A DNA stretch of 8,476 nucleotides from an uncultured Porphyromonas sp. (GTDB taxonomy: Bacteria; Bacteroidota; Bacteroidia; Bacteroidales; Porphyromonadaceae), in the NCBI GenBank assembly GCA_947253195.1, contig CAMXXM010000048.1, forward strand, positions 1 to 8,476, in the 5' to 3' direction. Positions 1 to 5,435 of this stretch are shown here, piece after piece. The notes beneath the pieces are model-generated. The model worked only from the letters and a program-made list of their open reading frames with translations, had not been told where the DNA came from and did not search any database. Positions within the stretch are counted from its first letter, which is position 1. Each line of letters begins with the position of its first letter. The position numbers and the translations under genes were made by a program.

Positions 1-9
1 AGAATAACG

Positions 10-43
10 GTCTCGTGGGCTCGGAGATGTGTATAAGAGACAG
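10..43 (+). other. Nextera sequencing adapter (artefact)
   Basis: These 34 bases match the Illumina Nextera read-2 transposase adapter, ending in the 19-bp Tn5 mosaic end AGATGTGTATAAGAGACAG (25-43). The nine bases before it (1-9) lie where a library index sequence would be, so they are probably not genomic either. Genomic sequence starts at about base 44. Read in frame, the adapter adds the false peptide MGSEMCIRDR to the N-terminus of the first gene. It is a contig-end artefact and not a natural transposon end. Confidence 0.97.
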
Positions 44-44
44 G

Positions 45-635
45 TACACCGTCGAGGTGGGGAAGAAGATCACCATCAAGCCTACCCTCACTCCGACTCC
101 GAAGGAGGGGGAGACAGTCTCTTTCACCTTCAATGGGGGCAAGAAGTACATCGAGGGGAAGGGTGAGATCATGATTGCGCTCGTCAACATCGACGGCTCC
201 GTCGAGGGTGTAAACGAAGGGGAATGCACCGTCACCATCTCAGCCAAGGGCGCCAAGCCGGTCGAGTGCAAGGTGATCGTGAAGAAAGCCACGCAGGAGA
301 CCGTAACGCTCCCCGAGGGTGCCCGCGTCGCCATCATGCGTGAGGTGGACGGCGTGGACGAGGAGGTGAAGTCGAAGATCACCTTCAACACCTACACCTC
401 TTCCTTCACCCTCACACCGGTAGTGCTGGATAAGGACGGACAGGTACTCGAGAGCGACACAGCATACGAATTTGACTGGAGCTCCTCCAACACCGAATTA
501 GTGGAGTACAATGCTCTTATGGGGAACTTTAATCTCCCGAGCGGTAAGACCGGTAGCTGCAAGCTGACCGCCACTCTCAGGGGATCGGACGCCTCGGCCT
601 CGGTAGAGGTGGAGATCGTCGCCCCGAAGAAGTAA
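45..635 (+). CDS. Ig-like (BIG2-type) domain protein, 3' fragment
   Basis: About 196 genuine residues remain of a larger protein; the 5' part is lost at the contig end and everything before codon 45 comes from adapter. Two Ig-like beta-sandwich repeats can be read. The first runs to about residue 80 and has the BIG2-like pattern of a glycine-rich turn followed by GSVEGVNEGECTVTISAKG and a closing VECKVIVKK strand. The second, about residues 85-196, holds WSSSNTELVEY and ends SASVEVEIVAPKK. Such domains are usual in secreted or surface proteins of Bacteroidota, where they act as spacers or adhesion modules. No signal peptide can be judged and no type IX secretion C-terminal domain is visible, since the protein stops directly after the last strand. 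It converges on rfbC and ends at a strong hairpin. The specific function is unknown; the Ig-like fold is fairly sure. Confidence 0.8.
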   Translation, partial: YTVEVGKKITIKPTLTPTPKEGETVSFTFNGGKKYIEGKGEIMIALVNIDGSVEGVNEGECTVTISAKGAKPVECKVIVKKATQETVTLPEGARVAIMREVDGVDEEVKSKITFNTYTSSFTLTPVVLDKDGQVLESDTAYEFDWSSSNTELVEYNALMGNFNLPSGKTGSCKLTATLRGSDASASVEVEIVAPKK

Positions 636-655
636 TCTCCTTACATAAGCAGAAA

Positions 656-693
656 GAAGACCGCACCACAGGTGAGCCTGTGGTGCGGTCTTC
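656..693. terminator. Perfect 17-bp hairpin, likely bidirectional terminator
   Basis: The left arm GAAGACCGCACCACAGG (656-672) and right arm (677-693) are perfectly complementary over 17 bp with a TGAG loop. It lies 20 nt after the Ig-like gene stop and 7 nt beyond the rfbC stop on the other strand, so it separates two convergent genes. On the minus strand the stem is followed by TTTCT; on the plus strand by CTATTTCTC. Both U-tracts are imperfect, so the terminator role is inferred mainly from the very stable stem and its position. Confidence 0.8.
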
Positions 694-700
694 CTATTTC

Positions 701-1279
701 TCAGAGGGGGAAAAGGGGGATCCGAGTGCCGAGGTCCTGACTGGAGAGGCGAGGATTGTGGAGGTCCTTCTCCGAGAGGATCATCTCCTCCGGGCGGATG
801 GGCCATGGTATGGCGAGCGTCGGATCGTCCCACGACACCGCTCCCTCGCTCTCGGGGTGGTAGTAGTTATCCACCTTGTACTGGAAGACCGCCACGTCGC
901 TCAGCACGCAGAAGCCGTGCGCAAAGCCCCGTGGGATGAAGAATTGCCGGTGATTGTCCTCCGTCAGTTCGACGGCGATATGCTTCCCATAGGTCGGGGA
1001 GTCGGGGCGAAGGTCCACCGCCACGTCCCACACACGCCCCACGATGACGCGGACCAGCTTCGCCTGAGCATGGGGGTCGCGCTGGTAGTGGAGCCCCCGC
1101 ACCACCCCGTAGGATGACCTCGACTCATTGTCCTGCACAAAGGTCGTCCCGCAGATCGCCTCGTACCTCTCGCGGGAGTAGCTCTCCATGAAGTACCCCC
1201 GCTCATCCTCGTAGACTCGCGGCTCGAGGATCAGCACACCCTCGATCTCCGTCTCTGTCACCCGTACCTTCTCATCCAT
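701..1279 (-). CDS. rfbC: dTDP-4-dehydrorhamnose 3,5-epimerase
   Basis: RfbC (RmlC) epimerises C3 and C5 of dTDP-4-keto-6-deoxyglucose, the third step of dTDP-L-rhamnose synthesis in the cytoplasm. The 192-residue length is normal for this cupin family. Visible family motifs are GVVRGLHYQ with the catalytic-base His64, AKLVRV with Lys74, GFAHGF with His121, FQYKVDNYY with Tyr134, and the C-terminal ILSEKD with Asp172. The sequence appears complete and intact. The ATG start lies only 3 nt after the stop of the abiEii toxin gene and no clear ribosome binding site is seen, so translation may be coupled to the toxin gene. It is the last gene of the rfbA-rfbB-abiEi-abiEii-rfbC block and ends at the 656-693 hairpin. 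Family assignment is secure; dependence on the upstream genes for expression is inference. Confidence 0.97.
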   Translation of the reverse strand: MDEKVRVTETEIEGVLILEPRVYEDERGYFMESYSRERYEAICGTTFVQDNESRSSYGVVRGLHYQRDPHAQAKLVRVIVGRVWDVAVDLRPDSPTYGKHIAVELTEDNHRQFFIPRGFAHGFCVLSDVAVFQYKVDNYYHPESEGAVSWDDPTLAIPWPIRPEEMILSEKDLHNPRLSSQDLGTRIPLFPL

Positions 1280-1282
1280 AAG

Positions 1283-2116
1283 TCATTGGTATATAATCTG
1301 TTCCGCCAAGCGGAGAAAGTAATCATTGGACCAGATTGCAAGCTCCGAGGGACTGGAGAGAAAAGGTTGGACGTCTCGCTTCACCATATCAATATCCGTT
1401 GTTGCCAACTTCTGACGCAGAAGAGCTCCAAAGTCCTCACGAGAAATCTCCTCACCATTAAACTCCCTGATGCGCTCCTGGAGGTGAGCAAAGTGGAGTG
1501 GGACCCGATTTTTCACATACCACTCGAAGTCATACCAGTCTCGTCCCTTGACTCTATTCTGCCAGCCACGATAAATAAGGGCATGCATCTTGCCCGCATA
1601 GAGATCCGGCAACGTGAAGCAGCGCACATACAGAGACCTCGGAGCCAGCAGTAGCTTCTGCTCGGTCTCAAACCTCATCGGAGGGCAGGTGTCCACCTCA
1701 ATCTTAACCTTGATTGATGGTTCCGTCTGGAAGGTCAGGCTGACCACGTCGGTCGTGTCCTTAAGGAAAGCTGACTCCACTCCGGATGGACTTTTCTTCT
1801 GCTTCTGAGTGATAACCACCTCCCGCCCCAGGGCCCTGAAAGCGGCTTTGACAGAGTCAAAGTAGGATGAGAAGTCAAAGTCAGCATTAGGACGAAGGAG
1901 AGAGAAGTCAAGATCCTCACTAAATCGTGGTAGCTGATGAAAAATCCTGAGGCATGTGCCACCATAAAAGGCAGCCTCGTCGAAGAATCCGCCGTCATAC
2001 AGTCCGGACAGGACGATCTCCTGACTTACTTCGTAGACTGCATTGCGTCGCTGAAAGGTGGTGTCCCGGTCGTACGCAGACAGCATCCGGTCATAAAGGC
2101 TCTCACTCATGGTCAT
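1283..2116 (-). CDS. abiEii: AbiEii-type nucleotidyltransferase toxin
   Basis: This 277-residue protein belongs to the AbiEii/AbiGii (DUF1814) nucleotidyltransferase-fold family, the toxin half of type IV AbiE toxin-antitoxin systems that block phage growth or stop cell growth. Motifs in order: FYGGTCLR with GGT at 52-54, RFSEDLDF with acidic residues 68 and 70, KVKIEVD ending at 142, AGKMHAL with Lys176, and KGRDWYDFEWY at 190-200. All the expected catalytic elements are present, so it looks intact. The frame is open up to 2248, but the start at 2116 is preferred: its ATG overlaps the antitoxin stop as ATGA, and the longer form would add 44 residues encoded inside abiEi. A second in-frame ATG at 2110 is equally usable. 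Sampled 60-base blocks are about 45-52 percent GC against about 58-67 percent in flanking rfb genes, which suggests horizontal acquisition. Confidence 0.93.
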   Translation of the reverse strand: MTMSESLYDRMLSAYDRDTTFQRRNAVYEVSQEIVLSGLYDGGFFDEAAFYGGTCLRIFHQLPRFSEDLDFSLLRPNADFDFSSYFDSVKAAFRALGREVVITQKQKKSPSGVESAFLKDTTDVVSLTFQTEPSIKVKIEVDTCPPMRFETEQKLLLAPRSLYVRCFTLPDLYAGKMHALIYRGWQNRVKGRDWYDFEWYVKNRVPLHFAHLQERIREFNGEEISREDFGALLRQKLATTDIDMVKRDVQPFLSSPSELAIWSNDYFLRLAEQIIYQ

Positions 2117-2739
2117 TTCTTTAGTAGGCGGAGAAGACTCTTTACGGAGCCACTTTTCTTCCCCACTCTCGCATACTCCTCTAATATAGTCTGATCCATT
2201 GCGTGAAAGGCATCCATATCCAGCCGTATATCCTCCTCTAAGTAGCACTCCGCCTGATCCCTAAAGCGTAAGTTGAGCCCCGGAGTCGAAGCGATGAGAT
2301 CACAAAGAGCCTTCTCCGGAGACGCCAGCCAAAAGCCAACACCTGCCTCTCGGGTACTCCTCAGCCCTATCGGATAGGCAACCGGATCAATATGGGTGTA
2401 AGTAAAGTGCCCCAGAGTGTTAGTAATGCTCCGCGCGCGCTTGAGAGTCATGGACTGAACCTCATAGACTGCCTCAGGGATCAGTCCATAGTAGCGTAGA
2501 GCCGAGGAAAGGGAGAGGTAGGAGGGACTGCATAGATGATTAGCCACCAGCCCTTCAGAGACCATTCGCCCGGTAACACCTGAACTGACTATATAGATCC
2601 CTCGCTTCAGCCTGATAATGATCCCCTCACGCTCCATCTGACCGATCTTCTGCGCCCCATCCTTGATGTCTGGATAGAGCGAGAGGATGGTCTGAGCTGT
2701 TATCGGGACGTTTCCGAGAGAGGCGAGTGGATCATTCAT
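2113..2739 (-). CDS. abiEi: AbiEi-type antitoxin and transcriptional autoregulator
   Basis: The 208-residue product matches the AbiEi antitoxin family, which neutralises the AbiEii toxin and represses its own operon. An N-terminal winged helix-turn-helix spans about residues 1-55 (PITAQTILSLYPDIKDGAQKI, then the wing GIIIRLKRGIYIV). The C-terminal antitoxin domain follows, with SPSYLSLSSALRYYGLIPEAV at 71-91, HIDPVAYPIGL at 116-126 and FWLASPEKALCDLIA at 137-150. The ATG at 2739 (MNDPLASLGN) is preferred because the recognisable domain starts directly after it and because the longer start at 2787, adding 16 residues, would put one arm of the promoter-like inverted repeat inside the gene. The start choice is therefore inference. 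The gene overlaps abiEii by 4 nt, the usual cotranscribed order of antitoxin then toxin. It follows the rfbB stop by 72 nt. Confidence 0.9.
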   Translation of the reverse strand: MNDPLASLGNVPITAQTILSLYPDIKDGAQKIGQMEREGIIIRLKRGIYIVSSGVTGRMVSEGLVANHLCSPSYLSLSSALRYYGLIPEAVYEVQSMTLKRARSITNTLGHFTYTHIDPVAYPIGLRSTREAGVGFWLASPEKALCDLIASTPGLNLRFRDQAECYLEEDIRLDMDAFHAMDQTILEEYARVGKKSGSVKSLLRLLKK

Positions 2740-2757
2740 ATCCCAAATATAGTCAAT

Positions 2758-2800
2758 TTTTGCAGGGTAAGTGGTATTTGGTACCATTTTCCCTGCAAAA
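2758..2800 (-). promoter_or_regulatory. Candidate AbiEi operator and abiE promoter
   Basis: Two perfect 10-bp arms, TTTTGCAGGG (2758-2767) and CCCTGCAAAA (2791-2800), flank a 23-nt centre. The centre holds a smaller inverted repeat, TGGTA (2772-2776) and TACCA (2782-2786). The whole lies just upstream of the preferred abiEi start, in the gap after rfbB. AbiEi antitoxins are known to bind inverted repeats in their own promoter. On the minus strand, TTTG at 2799-2796 followed 19 nt later by TACCACTT (2776-2769) is a weak Bacteroidota -33/-7 pair. A perfect TATATTTG at 2751-2744 is the right motif but lies only 4 nt before the ATG, so it would give an almost leaderless message. Which one is used cannot be told from sequence. 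Confidence 0.55.
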
Positions 2801-2811
2801 TCTGACGGGTC

Positions 2812-3885
2812 TCAGCGGTGTGAGTACATATCCTGGTAGTAGGAGCGGTAGGCTCCGGAGGTGACGTGGGCGAGCCACTGCTCATGGGTCAGGTACCAGT
2901 CGACCGTCTTCCGAAGCCCCTCCTCAAAGGTATGCTCCGGTCGCCAGCCCAGCTCCTGCTCGACCTTGGAGGCATCGATGGCGTAGCGCACATCGTGCCC
3001 CGGGCGATTACCCACGTGGCGGATCAGCCGCCCGGAGCTCCCCGTAGGGCGTCCCAGCGCCTCATCCACGAGACGGATCAGGGTGTGGATCACCTCGATA
3101 TTCTCCCGCTCGCAGTGACCACCTATATTGTATGTCTCGCCTATCCTGCCCTCATGATAGATAAGGTCTATCGCTGCAGCGTGGTCATCGACATAGAGCC
3201 AGTCGCGCACCTGACGGCCGTCGCCGTAGACCGGCAGCTCACGCTCCTCACGGATGTTATTGATGAAGAGTGGGATAAGCTTCTCGGGGTGCTGGTAGGG
3301 GCCGTAGTTATTGGAGCAATTGGAGATCAGCGTAGGCAGCCCGTAGGTGTCGTGGAAAGCGCGCACAAAGTGGTCGCACGACGCCTTGGAGGCGGCGTAG
3401 GGTGAGTGAGGGTCGTACCGGGTGGCCTCGGAGAAGGGGGGATCCTCCGGCCCGAGCGAACCATACACCTCGTCCGTGCTGATCTGGTAGAAGCGCTTGC
3501 CGTCAAAGCCGCCCTCCTGCCGCCACACCTTGCAGGCTGCCTGCAGGAGTGAGACACAGCCGCGGACATTGCTCCGGACGAAGGCGAAGGGATCCTTGAT
3601 GCTCCGGTCGACATGACTCTCGGCAGCAAAGTTGATGATCCCATCGATCCGATACTCCTGCATTATCCGGAGGACGAAGTCGTAGTCAGCGATGTCGCCC
3701 TGGATGAAGTGGTAATTGGGGTGCGCCTCTACCGAAGCAAGATTCTCCAGATTGCCGGCATAGGTGAGTGCATCAAAGTTGTAGAAATGGCTCTCCGGAT
3801 AGCGCTCCACCATACGGCGAAGCAGCGCACTGCCGATGAAGCCCGCCCCGCCGGTGACGAGGATATGAGCATTAGGGGTATTCAC
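2812..3885 (-). CDS. rfbB: dTDP-glucose 4,6-dehydratase
   Basis: RfbB (RmlB) converts dTDP-glucose to dTDP-4-keto-6-deoxyglucose using bound NAD+, the second step toward dTDP-L-rhamnose and other deoxysugars. The 357 residues match the family length. This extended short-chain dehydrogenase shows the Rossmann motif TGGAGFIGS at 11-19, HVDRS at 91-95, the catalytic STDEVYG with Thr137, Asp138 and Glu139, the YxxxK pair Tyr163 and Lys167, and [18 protein letters not shown] at 191-208 for nucleotide-sugar binding. It starts with GTG at 3885, which overlaps the rfbA stop as GTGA, so the two are almost certainly cotranscribed and translationally coupled. In many rfb operons the next genes would be rfbC and rfbD; here the abiE pair follows instead. 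The gene looks intact and the assignment is secure. Confidence 0.98.
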   Translation of the reverse strand: MNTPNAHILVTGGAGFIGSALLRRMVERYPESHFYNFDALTYAGNLENLASVEAHPNYHFIQGDIADYDFVLRIMQEYRIDGIINFAAESHVDRSIKDPFAFVRSNVRGCVSLLQAACKVWRQEGGFDGKRFYQISTDEVYGSLGPEDPPFSEATRYDPHSPYAASKASCDHFVRAFHDTYGLPTLISNCSNNYGPYQHPEKLIPLFINNIREERELPVYGDGRQVRDWLYVDDHAAAIDLIYHEGRIGETYNIGGHCERENIEVIHTLIRLVDEALGRPTGSSGRLIRHVGNRPGHDVRYAIDASKVEQELGWRPEHTFEEGLRKTVDWYLTHEQWLAHVTSGAYRSYYQDMYSHR

Positions 3886-4763
3886 GATTCTTCTTCTAAT
3901 AGAGAGATTAAGTACTGACCATATTCGTTCTGTCGCATCGGCTCAGCGATCCGGTGCAGCTCCTCCCCCGTGATGTATCCACGGCTGTAGGCGATCTCCT
4001 CGAGGCACGCCACCTTTAGCCCCTGACGCTTCTCGATTGCCTCGATGTAAGCACCCGCCTCACTCAGCGAGCGATGGGTGCCGGTGTCGAGCCAGGCGAA
4101 GCCCCTCGGGAAGCGCTCCACACGGAGGCGCCCCTCAGCGAGGTAGTGCTGGTTGACGCTCGTGATCTCCAGCTCCCCGCGAGCCGAGGGCCTCACACCC
4201 TCCGCCACCTTGATGACGTCATTGGGATAAAAGTAAAGCCCCACCACGGCAAAGTGTGACCGCGGCACCTCGGGCTTTTCCTCAATGGAGAGCACTCGCC
4301 CCTCGCTGTCGAAGTCCACCACCCCGTACCGCTCCGGGTCGCTCACCCGGTAGCCGAAGACCACCGCCTGACGCTCCCTCTCGACCGTCCGGACAGCCGA
4401 CTCCAGCAGACCGGTGAAGGTGGCGCCATGGAAGATATTATCTCCCAGCACGAGGCAGACATCCTCCTCTCCGATGAAGTCGCGCCCTATGAGGAAAGCC
4501 TGAGCCAGCCCCTCCGGTGCCGGCTGCACGGCGTAGGAGAAGCGCACCCCGAGCGACCGCCCGTCCCCGAGAAGCCGCTCGTAGGAGGCGCGATCCTCCG
4601 GCGTGGTGATGACAAGGATCTCCCGGATCCCCGCCAGCATAAGGGTGGAGATCGGGTAATAGATCATCGGCTTATCGTAGACCGGCAGCAGCTGCTTGGA
4701 GACCCCTCTCGTGATCGGGTAGAGACGGGTGCCGCTCCCGCCGGCAAGTACTATTCCTTTCAT
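3882..4763 (-). CDS. rfbA: Glucose-1-phosphate thymidylyltransferase
   Basis: RfbA (RmlA) joins glucose-1-phosphate and dTTP to give dTDP-glucose and pyrophosphate, the first step of dTDP-L-rhamnose synthesis and usually feedback-inhibited by the end product. The 293-residue length is typical. Motifs: the nucleotide-binding [11 protein letters not shown] at 8-18, [16 protein letters not shown] at 22-37, LGDNIFHG with metal-binding Asp108, EEKP at 161-164, VVGLYFYP at 173-180 and AWLDTGTH with Asp226. It is the first gene of the dTDP-sugar block and lies 141 nt downstream of the HD-domain gene, with its own likely promoter in that gap. Its TGA overlaps the GTG start of rfbB. The identity is secure; the final sugar product is less so because rfbD is not in the window. 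Confidence 0.98.
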   Translation of the reverse strand: MKGIVLAGGSGTRLYPITRGVSKQLLPVYDKPMIYYPISTLMLAGIREILVITTPEDRASYERLLGDGRSLGVRFSYAVQPAPEGLAQAFLIGRDFIGEEDVCLVLGDNIFHGATFTGLLESAVRTVERERQAVVFGYRVSDPERYGVVDFDSEGRVLSIEEKPEVPRSHFAVVGLYFYPNDVIKVAEGVRPSARGELEITSVNQHYLAEGRLRVERFPRGFAWLDTGTHRSLSEAGAYIEAIEKRQGLKVACLEEIAYSRGYITGEELHRIAEPMRQNEYGQYLISLLEEES

Positions 4764-4782
4764 CGTCTATAGTGGTATGTAG

Positions 4783-4790
4783 CAAAGATA
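4783..4790 (-). promoter_or_regulatory. Likely rfbA promoter (-7 element)
   Basis: The minus-strand sequence TATCTTTG is an exact match to the Bacteroidota -7 consensus TAnnTTTG. It lies 19 nt upstream of the rfbA ATG, leaving a short leader of about 12-15 nt. No good TTTG -33 element sits at the ideal distance; the nearest is TTGG at 4810-4807, about 4 nt too close. The promoter is supported by the motif and by its place in the largest gap of the minus-strand genes, and suggests the rfb block is transcribed separately from the ppk-comEC run. Confidence 0.5.
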
Positions 4791-4826
4791 GCACTTTACC
4801 CCCACACCAAGTCGAGCTGAGACAGA

Positions 4827-4851
4827 CCGAGCATCAAGAAAAAATGCTCGG
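4827..4851. terminator. 8-bp hairpin between HD gene and rfbA
   Basis: CCGAGCAT (4827-4834) and ATGCTCGG (4844-4851) form a perfect 8-bp stem with a 9-nt loop. On the minus strand the loop is T-rich, but no T-tract follows the stem (TCTGTCTC comes next), so it is not a textbook intrinsic terminator. It lies 54 nt after the HD gene stop and upstream of the rfbA promoter, where a terminator for the ppk-to-HD run would be expected. It could instead be a message-stabilising 3' hairpin. The rest of the 4764-4904 gap shows nothing else. Confidence 0.35.
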
Positions 4852-4904
4852 ACCAATGCCGACACAAACCTATGGGATGTCTCCCCATCCGCTACGGAAT
4901 TCTC

Positions 4905-5414
4905 TTAGTAGAGACTGCTGAGGTAGTCGTACTCCCTGCGATAGCGCTCCAGTCTGTCGAGGTCTTGCCGAGTGGGACTTGAGAGACGGGAGAGATCCAT
5001 ATTGTGGGTCAGGTCGTGTAGCTTGACCCGGGTGGCGAGTGGACAGGTGCCCACAGCCGTGATGTAGCTCTCACGGTCCAGCGAGGCGTGATGATCGAGC
5101 AGACGGAGAGCATCTGCAAGCCGAGCCACACACTCCTCAGGCAGAGGGGTGCCAACCTCCTCAGCGAGCATGTGTAGCACCTCGTCCATCGTATGAGGCG
5201 TATCCTCTGCGGCATCATGGAGGTAGCCCACCACTCTCTCCTCCCAAGTAGCACCCATAGAGGCAACAGTCGTGAGGTGACCGGAAAAGTAATCAACGCC
5301 TGCCTTATCGACTTGCCCGGCATGAAGTCGCCGAGCCAGACGAGCCGCTGCATGGACGATGCGCTCCTGCGCGCTCTCTTTCAGAGGATAGCAGAGAGAT
5401 GAAGAGTCAGTCAT
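4905..5414 (-). CDS. Small RelA/SpoT-type HD-domain phosphohydrolase
   Basis: This 169-residue protein is a stand-alone HD domain of the kind found in the hydrolase half of RelA/SpoT and in MESH1-like enzymes. The metal-site pattern is visible: LHAGQVDKAGVDYFSGHL with His31 and His46, the paired LHDAAEDT with His66-Asp67, and VKLHDLTHNMDLSRL with Asp134. No synthetase or regulatory domain is present. Members related to SpoT hydrolyse ppGpp or other nucleotides; for this branch the substrate is not established, so (p)ppGpp hydrolase is inference. It starts 21 nt after comEC's coding strand neighbour boundary, but in transcription order it is the gene downstream of comEC's region on the minus strand: its ATG at 5414 follows the comEC stop at 5436. 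The gap contains an A-rich stretch on the coding strand, a common translation-aiding leader in Bacteroidota. It is the last gene of the ppk-ppx-comEC run. Confidence 0.82.
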   Translation of the reverse strand: MTDSSSLCYPLKESAQERIVHAAARLARRLHAGQVDKAGVDYFSGHLTTVASMGATWEERVVGYLHDAAEDTPHTMDEVLHMLAEEVGTPLPEECVARLADALRLLDHHASLDRESYITAVGTCPLATRVKLHDLTHNMDLSRLSSPTRQDLDRLERYRREYDYLSSLY

Positions 5415-5435
5415 ACGAGAAAATCAGTTTTTTTC

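Noticed and set aside
25..43. Tn5 mosaic end as evidence of a natural transposon
   Set aside because: It is joined to the exact Nextera read-2 adapter sequence at a contig end, so it is a library artefact.
2117..2248. Longer N-terminus for the AbiEii toxin
   Set aside because: The extra 44 codons lie wholly inside abiEi, have no family resemblance, and a normal ATGA overlap start exists at 2116.
1295..2804. AATCTG at both ends of the abiE pair as a target-site duplication
   Set aside because: A 6-bp match at positions that do not coincide with clean element ends is expected by chance, and no terminal inverted repeats or transposase were found.
2866..3405. Plus-strand open frame of 179 codons
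   Set aside because: Antisense shadow of rfbB, which is intact and highly conserved over this stretch.
5428..5434. Run of seven T residues as a plus-strand terminator
   Set aside because: There is no stem before it and no plus-strand gene ends here; on the coding strand it is an A-rich leader for the HD gene.
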